NCBI GenBank assembly: GCA_037447655.1
Contig: JBBHKE010002217.1
Location: 86,950 to 150,949 of the forward strand
Origin: Zygnema cylindricum
Lineage: Eukaryota; Streptophyta; Zygnematophyceae; Zygnematales; Zygnemataceae
Length of the DNA: 64,000 bases
Direction: 5' to 3'
Positions 47,531 through 58,910 of the stretch are shown piece after piece. Every line of letters begins with the position of its first letter. The stretch's first letter is position 1. The notes beneath the pieces were generated by a model. That model saw only the letters and a list, made by a program, of their open reading frames with translations. It made no database searches and was not told where the DNA came from. The position numbers and the translations under genes are program-made.

Positions 47531-48455
47531 TTGTTGAAAAAGGTACTTTTTATTTTTGTCTTTTGTTATTCTGTCTATGAAGGTTCTTAAGTCCTCACAA
47601 TTGTCGTAGACACTGATGACTCAAAGATAGCCATGGCTGCCTTAAGCAGCCAAGAAGCCAAACTAAGGGAGCAAGAGGCATAGCTATTTGCAAAACTCGG
47701 GCGCCGAGACCAAGATTTGATCTTGAGACCTTCAACATGATAGTCGTATGGCGTAGCCATGCACCTTCTCCGTGAAGTCTTGATGAAACGTTACATAAAT
47801 GGTCCATGATTGTAATTTAAATATTAAAACAACTACCATAGTTCATTAAACAGATTATGAAAGGAAACGACATTGAATTTGAACGGACGCGATTAATTGT
47901 CGGTTTCCGATCGAACGGCTCACAATGGAGCCGAAGCACCAGAGTGGATGTTTGGCGGTTTTTGAGCTAGATGTCGGCGGATGATACGTGGCAAGATATG
48001 AGTGGACAGCGTACATTACGGGGAGAGCGACAATGGCTCATAAAATGACAGGCGTTAGCGGGACGGCCATGCCGTACCATGGCTGTACAAAAAGTACAAC
48101 AACACATGTGCCTTCTTGTACCTTACAGTCTTGTGATTGGTTAGGTACAATATTAGAAAGAGGTCCAGAAAGGGATTTAGGACTTAGACAATTTTTGAGG
48201 CGCCTCTCTTTGAGAGACCTTTTTGTATATATAGGCCATCTTTGGCCAGCCATAACTTAATGCTCGAGGAGCAATTCAATGATTCTTTTTGCGTTCGGTT
48301 CAAGGGAGTGGGGAGTTGGGCCTTCACAAATGTGAGGGGATATTTTCGTACAAGGGTGTCACTTATTCAGTGGGAAAGTCAAACGAGTAAATATTTTCCT
48401 AGAGGCTTCATATAAGCTGGACATTCTTTAGGGCCAATAGAGGTTAGAAAATTAC
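47531..48455. mobile_element. Unit D-specific insertion of about 925 bp, possibly a solo LTR
   Basis: Units A and C read straight across this position (about 7110 and 26615), and homology resumes at TTTTTATACAGGTGG. It starts near TGTTGAAAAAGG and ends near AAATTACA, so it could have TG...CA ends, but the T-rich flanks blur any 5-bp duplication. A strong TATA-like word (GTATATATAGGCC) lies at about 48226. No coding region of known type is present. Confidence 0.4.
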
Positions 48456-48798
48456 AGTTTTTATACAGGTGGAATTTAGAACGCGCATGGCAAACGTGTG
48501 AGACATTTTGTTTTTCATTTTGTTTCGCGAGAAAAGTGCGTCCGCTTTCTATTCCTTAGTTGTCTTCATCGTTCGACTTATTAGACTTAGGGTGTGTCTC
48601 CATGTAATTGTAACTTAGCGAACTTACTTTATTTTTTAGCGCATATCCGACGGACCCGGATTTTAGGTGTTACTTTGTGTAACAACGAAATTGTTATTTA
48701 AGGGTGTGACGAGAATACATACACAAAGGAAAGGAAATTCGGCGGATGTTTTTTTTGGTCTGGACTAGCACATGTTGGGTGCACTTTTGTATCGACTA
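48456..48798. repeat. Array segment W, distal part, unit D
   Basis: Matches 7130-7460 and 26620-26954, including the GGGTGTGTCTCCATG word near 48590 and the AGCGCATATCCGACGG block. No gene is recognised. Confidence 0.55.
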
Positions 48799-49727
48799 GG
48801 GTACTTCTGCATGTGCTAAAGTTACAGTTATTTTCTGTCGATTTCCTCCATAACTTAGAAAAAAAACGAGAAAATCCATAGCCGTACCAAAACATTGAAA
48901 TTACCATCGTACAAGTGGCATTACCTTAAAACTTTTTATGTACCATCGTTTGTCGTCTAGCGCTATGCAGATTGTCGTCTAGTGCGTTTCGACCCACTTT
49001 CGCGTCCTTGCAGCTCATCTTAAAACTTTATGTAAAATCACCTCGTGAAGTGATTATAAATAAATTTCCACGATCTGAGCGAATAGGCAGATGTTGTCGC
49101 AAGGGTCAGAGGTTTGACAAACTTTTTGCGTGGAGTACCAAAATACCAACCCACTGCACGTTTCCCGTGTGCTTTTTTCCGTAAATGGGCCTTGGAGGCG
49201 TCTCGACCAAAGGACGCCATTTCACAAAAGCAAAGTCCGTGAAAGCGCCTCTCTCACTCTCCCTCTCCCACTACCGCGTTTATCTCACAATTCTTGCAAT
49301 GAAAAACGTCAATAATGGTATCAAATGAAAGATCTCAAAAAACGATTTCTTTTGAATATATTTGGGCATATTTTGATGGCAAGTACTGTGAGAATTAAAA
49401 AAAAAAAAAAAAGAGAAACATGGCGGAAAGTTTTCGAATTTTTGACGTCAACGCTGTCATAATTTGAGCGTGACGTCAAAATGTCGCAAACCCTAAACAT
49501 CTACAAGTACAAGACGCCTACAACCATCGCTATTTTGTAAACGTCATCAATTGTTGCGAGTTTTGTAATCGTCTACAACCGTCACAAATTACACCCACGT
49601 CTACATCCGTCACAATCTAAAGTTACGATTTCATTTCTTTACATACGAATGCTGTGAAAGTAATACAGAGAATCTTCGCTAAAACAAAGTTACAAGATTA
49701 AAATTTTGGTTACATGCGAAAGTACCC
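48799..49727. mobile_element. TTA-type inverted-repeat element (GGGTACTT ends), copy D
   Basis: The ends are GGGTACTTCTGCATG and CATGCGAAAGTACCC, with CTA on the left and TCA on the right as eroded flanks. Its length and interior match the copy at 7461. It has no insertion at the site that hosts the composite in unit C. Confidence 0.6.
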
Positions 49728-50412
49728 TCAATGCTAACAATTTTTTCGCCAAATGACTACCTATCATTTCATCGGTACAATCGACAAAATAAGGTCAACC
49801 ACGACACTGCCGTACAGTACACTTTCTCTTCCGCATTTGGCTGGTAAACTCCAATTAGCCGGCAAACGTGAAAGAGACGGCCAACTGTAAATAGTCGGCC
49901 ACCGACAAATGTTTTCCTGGAAAACGCCGTCGGTAAAAAGTCAAAAGTCCATCATGGGTAGAAAGTCTTAAATGTTTTAGAAACTAAGGTGGAAGCAGTG
50001 TTTTACAATCTGAGAGAAACCGTGTCTTTGACAAACCACAGTTTTAAAATTGAACAGAAACCGTGCTCTAAAAATCAAAAGTGGTTTTCTTTCAAAACAC
50101 GAGTGCTAGTTACAATTAGCTTCTATTTCCGAAGCTTGGCATCGTTATCCCTTTATCTTTTACTTTTAATTTCTGTCGAACTAAGGGCGAATATTTACTT
50201 TTTTTTGTCCATTTCTTGGGTTAGAGTTGAGAGCCAGGTGTATTCAAATCCTTTCAATATTTAGGGTTGACTCAAATCTCATCGTAGAAACCAAAAAGAT
50301 CAAGACTGTTTTTCTTTTACAACAAATCATATAACCAAATTGTTGCCCGTCCGTAAATCGATTTTCCTATTTGCTCTTTTCCTGAGAATTTCCCACATCA
50401 AAATTATTCAAA
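49728..50412 (+). promoter_or_regulatory. Fourth copy of the lipase promoter/leader DNA
   Basis: Matches 8407-9089 and 36704-37385, including the AAACCGTGTCTTTGACAAACC block. It leads only to an orphan exon 1, so any transcript would run into the DNA beside the CSA gene. Confidence 0.45.
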
Positions 50413-50905
50413 ATGTCTTATCAACAACAGTCAGCCGCACCAACAAAATTTGAGTTTACTTCCAAAGAAAAAGAGATTATTATTGAAAGTTCTTCTGAGC
50501 GGATATGTATGTCCAGATCTTAAGAAAAAATGTTTTTAAAATTTTTATTTGCGGACTGAAAACTAATAATGAGAATCTCCATTCACGAGAATACAAATCT
50601 AGTCTTTGATTTTTTCAATTGACTCTTGTGGCATTCAATTTGACTGCTACTGACAGTTTTGCCCGTCTTTTTAATCCATTGTTCTTAAAAATATGCTCGG
50701 ACTAATTCTCAAAAGTTCGAATTTCATGCCTCATTATGAAATTTTGTGCATGGTTTACAATCTTTTATGCATACATTTTTTTTCTTTCTTTCTTTAAGTC
50801 AATCCTCCATTTCCATAACACAGAGTTTCACTTTCCAATGAGCTATTTCTAAAAACTTATGATCTTGTTTTTTTTTTTTTTTTTGTCAAATTTTATTTGA
50901 ATGTT
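50413..50905 (+). pseudogene. Orphan lipase exon 1 and start of intron 1
   Basis: Exon 50413-50506 is open (MSYQQQSAAPTKFEF...), has the same 94-bp length and keeps the GTATGT donor. Intron 1 homology continues to about 50905 (TTCATCTCCCAA) and then stops abruptly. No lipase exon follows. This is the edge of the array, about 1 kb from the 3' end of the CSA gene. Confidence 0.8.
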
Positions 50906-51400
50906 CATCTCCCAATTCGACCGCCAACCAACTTCCCAAATTCATTCTGTGCGATGATGACTTAATTAGACTCCAGTCAAAAGCATACTTTCACTAGTGG
51001 TATTTATGATTTTTAGGCACCGGAGAGACATTTCTCACAAAGGTCTTTTACCATCTGCCACAAAAATGTTAATTTTGGGAAGCTACCAACTTCTTGCATC
51101 ACCTCAATGTTAGTCCTATTCCGGAGCTTCGCTTTTTTTTTTGCATCTATTAGCCGCCACGAAGCCAACCGCAAAGTGAAGCAAAAGACAAGAGCACATA
51201 TTCTTCCTTTAGATTCCTTGTATGGTGATTCACAAAAGGACAAGGAATGGATCATTGATTCTGGAGCATCCTCCCCCTCCCCCTCCCCTCCCTCTCCCTC
51301 CCCAAAGCTGGTCTCGGTGGAGAAGAGATTTTCCCACTCAAAACCCCTAAAATACCCTAAAAACATCATCGGTTACAGAAGCGCTTCAAAGAGAGTGTGA
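50906..51400 (+). mobile_element. Short copia gag-protease relic
   Basis: A + strand frame carries RAHILPLDSLYGDSQKDKEW followed by IIDSGAS (51250-51270), the copia protease active-site signature and its upstream linker. After it the sequence turns into a CCCTCC-rich run and loses similarity. No LTR or other domain was found. It is unlike the 31099-33626 element, so it comes from another family. Confidence 0.6.
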
Positions 51401-51940
51401 AGACTAAAGCTAAAAGCTTATTCTTTTTTTTTCTTCCTTTTGGAACACATTAGAGAATAAGCGACCTAAGAAGAAACTAACTTAATCGCAACAAGCTTCA
51501 ATAGAATTAGAAAAAACCCTCGGAAATTTGCTGGAAACAATACGAAAAAAGGAAAAAAAAACAAAAACTACAACAATATATTATGTTAAAAAAGTTCAAC
51601 GCATTGTTGTAAAAATTTCTACCCTACAAGGCAGCGACCGATATTTATCAGCTTTCTAGTCTAAGAATTTACAATCAGTGAAAGTGTAAAGGACAAGTTG
51701 TTATCTACAATGAGGATCCTCTTCCATATCCAAAAATTCGAGAAAGTAGCCTGAGACTAATGTGTCTCTCTCCCTCTCTACCTCTTTCAATTCCAATTTC
51801 ATTCCTTTTCTCTTTCTATCCCTTTCGCATCAGACTCCAAAAACCCAGGAGATTGCCTTCTACGAGGCCAATTTATCTCTTTCCCTCTCCCTCGCCCTTC
51901 CTATTTCTTTCACTTTCTCTTTCTCTCCCCCTCTCTCCTT
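51401..51940. other. 3' flank of the CSA gene
   Basis: AT-rich DNA with a CTCTCTCC-rich run at 51760-51940 just past the CSA stop codon. The CSA 3' UTR should lie here, read on the - strand. No other gene is recognised. Confidence 0.5.
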
Positions 51941-53257
51941 TTAAAACATTAGCCTTCTAGACTTTGTTCGAGAGTTGAGTTCCTCATCATCGCTCCATGC
52001 ATCGACATTGGGAAGAACGTAACTCTTCTTATCCCCTCTCCCCTGTCATTTCATCATATCCTTCCAAAACTTTTTCAGAACAAATTCCTCAAAAAAGGAC
52101 AAAAGGGCCTACTACCAGGTTCTAAAAAAAACCCTAAAAAAACCTTGGAAACCCTAGAAAAACAATAAAATTCCATCATATTCCTCCAAACTTTATCAGA
52201 ACAAATACTTTGAAGAACAAATGGACCTATTTACAGGTTTTAAAAAACCCTAAAAACTCGTTGAAAGCCCTTAAATACCTATAAAATTTCCGCATCCCTC
52301 CAAACTTTATCAGAACCAATTAGTAGCAAAACGAATGACCTACTCACTGGATTAAGAAAGACCTGAAAACCGACAAATAAATTTACTACGAACAGGTTTC
52401 TGAAAACCCTTTAAATCCTAGAAACTCCAACAAAAACCTAGAAATCACAAAAAAAAAACTAAAAAGCCCTTAAAAATAATAAGAATACAATCCTAAAACT
52501 CCATTGTACCCTTCCAAACTTCTATTTTAGCGGAAAAATATTCTTAGCAAAATACCCATGAACCAAAAAAAAAAAAAAGTGGCACCACAAAAATTACAAA
52601 ATAACAAAAAAAATCAAACAAACAACCACAATGTTACACCTCATGATTTAGAGTATCCAGTCGAATAACCTCCATAAAAAAAAAAATTATAAAGAAAAAA
52701 AATTGCTACCTTCTCCAAATGATCCTCGGTAAATCCTGGAAGGGGGGAAGGGCCCCAAGCCAAAATTTGCCGGTCCCCACTTCCACTGAAAAGTTCCTGT
52801 ATCCACTCATCCCCTAAAATTCAAAACCTTTCCGAATTCAAATAAATAATTAATTACTAATAAATAATTAATTAGTAATTCACAAAAAAAGGTTTAGTCC
52901 CATGGTACAAATGTAAAAACATAAAAACATAAAACCTGCATATGAACTTCCGAGTTACAAACAGAAACTGTTCAAATTTTTTTTATGTTTTTTTAACAAT
53001 TACTGTACCAGATTTAAGCCCAATATTAGAAACATAACACTACTTAGAATTTTTGGTTTTTCTTATTATAAACAAACAACAGTTTAGATCCGTATTACAA
53101 ACATAAAAGGGAAACAAAGATCCTATGAATAAAAAGGGCCCATTGACCATAATAAAGGGAACATTCCACGAATACAAATTACTAATCTATTTATTTATTG
53201 ATTTTTGCAGAAACTTAGTTTTTAAGAGAGGTAGAGAGAGCCGGAGAGACACGGGTG

Positions 53258-53293
<36 letters not shown>

Positions 53294-56200
53294 TGGATAG
53301 AGGGCAAAAAAGAGAGAGAGAGAGAGACAGAGATAATGTAAGATGGAGGAGAGACGACGAGGGTGGTTAATCTTCTGAAGAGATTTTAAGGAACTTAGAA
53401 ATAATTGTATACGACAAAAATCTCAGAATAACAAGGAGAAAAAGAAGAAAAATCATACAAAAGAAAAAACATACGGAATGAATCCCAGGAAAGGAACAAT
53501 AACATTAAAAAAAACTAAAAACCCTATTTACTGTGGGTATATTCCCTTCTTCTCATGGACCCATTTGAGTACGAATCATATGCCAAGAAGGGGCAATTAC
53601 CCAAAACGGTCCACGAAAAAGAGAAGGAAAAACATCCAGAATAAAACCAAGAGAAAAAAGAAATTGTACAAAGGAAAAAAGGAGAAAAAGTAAAAAAATA
53701 CCTGGTCCCAAGGATGAAAAGTACAACAGTGGACGACTTCAAAATGACCCTTGAGGGTCGAAAGTAGTCGGCCTGTCCACGTGTCAAAAACCTAAAAAAT
53801 TGCAATTATTTCCAGCAATTAGTGTTTACATTAACAAAAAATATACAAAGCGTAAATATAACATACATACAATACAGGAAAGATGAAAAAACAATTGCCG
53901 ACTTTTCCGATATGATAATTTCAAGATCTTTGAAAAAAACATTAGTATCTTATTTGGTTTATCCTTGTTTGGGTCTTATTTCATATTTTTTAGGCTGATC
54001 TAATCTACGATAACAAAGGGAGGAGATGGAAAAGGAAAGGGAGGGAAGTCAGCACGAGTATGGAGGAAATAGGGAGAAGAGGGAGAGGGAGTGGGAGAGG
54101 GAGTGGGAGAGGGAGAGGGAGAGATCTATTCTTGATCCCAAAACTGCTCACCTGAATGGCACTGCCTGATGGATGATATACTCTCGAGCCATCAGTAGAG
54201 ATAGCAAATTGTGTTCCTTTTAAGGCCCGGTTACGAGTTCCCCCATAGTTGACCAGCATATTCCCTCCGGTAGCAATGTCCCAAAGCCTCATTCGTGAAT
54301 CCGTACCTACAAATCATAATTCAAATCATTATAATTGTTACAATTTTTACAACTTTCTGAATTCATTCAAGAATCTAATAAATTTAAGAAACAAACAAAC
54401 AAACAAAAAAGTAAATGCTTCAAATAACCAGAGTGACAAGACCTTGACATTCATGAACCTGAGCAGTTAAATTGTATTTCAAATCATCTAAAAAGATGGG
54501 TCAACATGAAATCAAATTATTTTCCTAAAAACAGAAACAATGATTAAAACTATCTGAAGAGGATACACCCACATATCTTTCACTCGATCAAATTAGATCA
54601 CAGAAAAACGCCAGGACATAAAAATCAAACAGGAGATTCAGAACAGAACAAGCTTTTATAGAACATTGAAACTAAATTTGAAATAAAAATTAACATCTTC
54701 AACACTCTTTTCCAGCTGACAAGCAGCTCACAGTCTTCACAGGCATAATAAGATTTAAGGTATTCACAGATGATAACTGTTATTAATAGTCAGCCGTTAA
54801 CATGGATTAACAGTTGGTGAGCTATCCTCCATCCATACGGCCTCCTTATGTATTCATTTATCGGAAAGGAAATGTTGGGCCTTCCTTGAATCCCCTATTC
54901 AGTATTCACAGGTGAAAAAAGGATGGCCCCGGTTTTTCTCGCTTACAGATATGTTGAGCATCAGACAAGGAAAAGGCCTGAAGCTCGACCGTCTATAAGC
55001 TAATATACTTGAATATTATTTTCTCAAAATATTATTCAATGTACTGCAGTAGATGTTGCAGGAAGATATTAAAAACGTTGGGAGAAAAAACGAAGGTACT
55101 GGATAGTTTTTCACCTGTAGAGAGAATATGACGACCGTCAGGTGTCATTTGGAGAGCTGTGACAGCTCCGTCATGAGCAGTTCTTCGATCTTGTACCGAT
55201 AACAACCCAGGATGTACTCTTCTCTCTGAAAGACTGGCTATCGATGCCTTCCTCCTTCTAGTATCTTCCAAACTCCGACTACCTGACCCCATTCCTCGAG
55301 TTTTGTTTTCCTGAGACCATACAAATCAAAAAAAAAAATTGAACCGTCCATAGTAAGAACCAAAGGGGAAAGACATCATGTGAAATAAGACAGTGAATAA
55401 TTCAGAAGTAAGCCAACGAAAGTTGAGAACCATTAATTTTTGCCCAATGCTTTAACTCGCAATATATGTGAAGGCATTAGTCTCCTCATTCAAACAGCAC
55501 TCTTTGAAATTAACTTCCCCAACCCCTCTGCCAAAGATACTTGAATTCTCCCATCCATGTCAAAATGTTCCATGTGGGGATTGGAGTGAGAGTAAGGTAG
55601 AAACATATACAGCTCGATGACTTTGAAATAAAAAAAAAACAATGTGAAAACAAGCTCCTATACAGTCCTCTTGCCAGGAATACTCTGATTCTCACATTCC
55701 AATTTACCTACCAGAAAGACATGCCTTTCAAGACACTAAAAAACTCTAATAAACTCAAAAAACTCCACACAACATTCTAAAACACTATGGTTAACAACAA
55801 CCGCAACACATTATCTCTACAAATAACACAACAAATCGTGAAAGACATTCCATCATAAAGATATAACTTCGATTACATGTAGCAAATCCATGAAGCCAAA
55901 CCATTAAGACAAAAGTGAAAAGGAACCTTTGCCTAAAAAAACCTAAACCTAAAGAAAACCATAAGTTTTGTGTGGCACATCTTTGTGGACTCCCAAAACT
56001 CTTTCAGAGCCCACCTAAAGTGGCGCCAGGCAAGAAAAACCTTTGCCATAATTTATGTCCATATTTACAGCGAAAGCGCCCCCAATGCGCCCCACCAAGA
56101 ATTAGGACAAAGTTAAAAAACCAAAACAAATCCAACACATTCAATCAGTCTCATTATTCTTGACTCTTCATCAAAAATACTCCCCGTGACAGACAAAAGC

Positions 56201-58490
56201 TGATAAGAACAAAAACAGAGGGACGATGAAATGACAAGATCATTAAACCCGAGAGAGGTTACAAGCACTTTCCTATCCCACCCTCCCCCATTCCATCCTC
56301 TTCCTCTTTCAATTTTAACTTCGCATCACTAATCGGCCCATCCTCACCCTCTTCCGGTTTTAATTTCACAAAACTCACCTGTCTGTTCGATTGAGAAGTA
56401 GACGACTGCCTGCCATTTTCCAAATTTGTGAAAGAAATTTTTTTACGATTTTCTAAGGCAGATTGGTGTTGATCCAATAGCAAAAAAGAACCGGCTCTCC
56501 GAATGTCCCATAGTCGAACAGCTCCGTCACAACCTCCCGAGGCCAAAACCCATTCACTCGAAACCGACCAATGTAAAGCCCAAATGGCATCTGATGCAGA
56601 CACAATAAACGAAATAAAACATGGCATAAAGGCAGATAAGAGTAACAAGGTCACATTGGAGGCTTGAGAGAAAACTAAATCACGATCGGGGATAAAAAGT
56701 TACTGACCAAAAAGCAACAATAAAGTGAAAAACCACAATTGAGGAAATAGAAAACAATCACAATCGATGGAAGAAACAGAATCTCAGTGAGAAAAATTGA
56801 ACCCTGATCGGGGGAAAAAGACGCAACAGAGAAAAAAACTCACGATTGGAGCAATAGGAGAAAAAACCCAGTTTTAGGAAAAAAAACCCCGGTTCTTCAA
56901 TCAAGATGCATCAACGTTCATCAAGAAAAGAGAGAAAAAGAGAGAGACCATACATAGGTTACCGAGAATTTGTGAACCAAAAGAGCAAGATACATTCTAA
57001 TATCGCCATATCCCAATGCCACCGTCAATTAGCCCCCAAAAATTGTCCAATTGATTACTTCACCCATTTTCTTAACTACCTACATTATACACCAGAATTA
57101 GTGTTCCATCCGACTTCAACAACTTTGAGTTGCTCTCGACCAGACAAGTGAGTCAACCAAAGTCAACCAAAGACAATCAAAAACACTCAAAGTCAGCCCG
57201 AGTCAACCAGAGACGTACCTCGGTGACCTGACAAGGTGTGTGTGCACGCCCCACTGGTGACGTCACATAACCTCACGATGGGATCCTCGGACCCCACGGC
57301 AATTAATGTGTGTCTGGTGGCCATGGCTGACATGGCGACGGCAAACACTTTCCCGGGCATGGGAAACTGAAGGGCAACCTGAGAAAGAAAAAAAGAGAAA
57401 AAGAAACAAAGTTAAAACAAAAGGTTTACTAATTTCACCTCAACTTTCAATCTAGTAAAACTACAATCATTTTTTAATCTGGCCACATTTTCCATATGTG
57501 ACACAGAGAATCCTTACCGGGCATCCAAAAATGAAAAAAAGAAGTGAAAAAAGGGCACAGGATTTTCCTGTCAAAGAAAAAGAAAAAAAAAAATCCTACA
57601 CAAAGTTTTTTTATTTTTCTTCAAGTCCCAACAAAAAGAACAATTGGGCCCTGAAAAAAGGTCCCAACAAAGCAAAACTCTCCTAAAACACAAAACTCCC
57701 TCGCAAAAAAAAAAAAACACTCCCGAGAAAGAAAAGCACCAAATTCCCTAAAAAAAAAAACAAAAAAAAAAAAACTCGCCTCGAAACCCTAAAATTTAGT
57801 TTAAATTTACCTGCAAAGAATTGGTATCCCACACATTGACATTCTTGTCAAAGGACCCGGAAATGAAAATTCCAGTATCAACAGGATACCATTGTACGGA
57901 GGATACCGAAAACCGGTGGCCCTGAGGAGTATTCTTGTCCACATAACAAAGAGATTTGTGCTGAGAAGCCCCTGTACTCTTCTCATAGCTGGAAGGAACT
58001 TCAATGTCATACAAAGCAATGGAGCCATCAGCAGCTCCAGAAAGAAGGTAGCGAGCTTCCACTCCATCCACCTGCAAAATTAGGGTTTAAGAGAAGTCCG
58101 TCAGGGTTTCTTCAAGGATTTTTCATAATTTTTTCATAGTTATTTCAAAGGTATTTCAAAGTTTTTTCAGAGGTTTTTCAGAGGTTTTTAATAATTTTTG
58201 CAGAGTTTTCTTAACTTCTTGTTAAGGTTTCTTCTATTAAGGTTTCCTAGGTTAACACCCAAAGGAAATAAAAATATACGACGATGAAGTACCAATACAA
58301 TATAAATCAATCCTTAAAAGAAAGTTAGAAGCGTGCACACCTGCACGCTATTCACAGCCGCTCGGTGAGCTGTGACGATTTCTCGGGAGCGTGAGAGATC
58401 CAAGGCTTCCAGACGTACGGATCGTACAACTGCCGCGTGGGCGCGGGGAGGTACGGCGCCGACCTCGCGTCCGCGAAGAGATCGCCACAT
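51941..58490 (-). CDS. CSA: CSA/ERCC8 WD40 protein, DNA repair (nine exons, 470 aa)
   Basis: The exons (- strand) are 58490-58341, 58071-57811, 57378-57219, 56590-56379, 55310-55115, 54306-54152, 53791-53702, 52796-52710 and 52042-51941. They sum to 1413 bp, with every junction in phase and GT-AG. The N-terminus MWRSLRGREVG...AHRAAVNSVQ, then YLLSGAADGS, WYPVDTGIFISGSFDKNVNV, GGCDGAVRLWDIRRAG, SRMRLWDIATGGNMLVNYG, ELFSGSGDRQILAW and the acidic end DAWSDDEE follow plant and animal CSA throughout. WDIRR is the expected DDB1-binding WDxR motif. CSA is the substrate receptor of the CUL4-DDB1 ubiquitin ligase that acts at stalled RNA polymerase II in transcription-coupled nucleotide excision repair. 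The length fits the family. Exon 9 and its acceptor are the least certain, resting on a short exon with the conserved C-terminus. Confidence 0.95.
53225..53350. repeat. GA-rich microsatellite in a CSA intron
   Basis: A GAGAGA run with interruptions lies in the intron between CSA exons 7 and 8. On the gene strand it reads as CT repeats. Confidence 0.85.
54020..54125. repeat. GGGAGA/GGGAGT repeat next to CSA exon 6
   Basis: Runs of GGGAGTGGGAGA lie 30-130 bp past the exon 6 donor at 54152. On the gene strand this is a pyrimidine-rich tract early in intron 6. Confidence 0.85.
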
Positions 58491-58560
58491 GCGGCCGACA
58501 TGGCTAGGGCGACTGCTGGAACTGGCAGCTGTGGCGGCTGCGATAAACCTCCGACCTGCA
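58491..58560 (-). promoter_or_regulatory. CSA: CSA 5' leader / promoter-proximal DNA
   Basis: These 70 bp separate the CSA start codon from the minisatellite. They are GC-rich compared with their surroundings, as exon 1 is. The transcription start is not determinable; a start within the minisatellite is possible. Confidence 0.4.
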
Positions 58561-58830
58561 GACGCACTGTATTTATTTGTAGGCGCTTCAGACGCACTGT
58601 ATTTATTTGTAGGCGCTTCAGACGCACTGTATTTATTTGTACGCGCTTCAGACGCACTGTATTTATTTGTACGCGCTTCAGACGCACTGTATTTATTTGT
58701 ACGCGCTTCAGACGCACTGTATTTATTTGTAGGCGCTTCAGACGCACTGTATTTATTTGTTGGCGATTCAGACGCACTATATCTATTTGTTGGCGCTTCA
58801 GAAGCACTGTATTAACTTGTTGGCGTCTAC
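58561..58830. repeat. 30-bp minisatellite upstream of CSA
   Basis: Eight exact-period units begin at 58561, 58591 and so on to 58771, with a diverged ninth at 58801. Each starts GACGCACTGTATTTATTTGT and ends GCGCTTCA. Units differ at the AGGC/ACGC/TGGC position in blocks (two AGGC, three ACGC, one AGGC, then TGGC). Diverged half-units trail to about 58910. A period of 30 keeps frames open, so long 10-residue-repeat frames on both strands are by-products rather than genes. Confidence 0.95.
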
Positions 58831-58910
58831 AATCGCACTGTATCTACTGTACTGTGTGTTGGTGTTTCAAGCGCACTTTAATTTCTGGTTCGCGTTTCAA
58901 GCGCACTGGA

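Noticed and set aside
47595-47807. tRNA-like or SINE-like boxes on the - strand (GGTCTCAAGATCAAATC)
   Set aside because: Only a weak B-box resemblance; no convincing A box, cloverleaf or A-rich tail was found.
51680-51760. Alternative last CSA exon (reading SNFWIWKR or DMEEDP)
   Set aside because: The exon at 52042-51941 gives DAWSDDEE, which matches the conserved acidic C-terminus, and is in phase with exon 8.
54060-54130. CRISPR-like or minisatellite array of GGGAGA words
   Set aside because: A simple-sequence purine run inside a plant intron with no spacers.
58352-58807. Long open frames with 10-residue repeats on both strands over the minisatellite
   Set aside because: A 30-bp period keeps all frames open automatically. 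The true CSA start (MWRSLRGREV) is in a different frame at 58490 and matches plant CSA.
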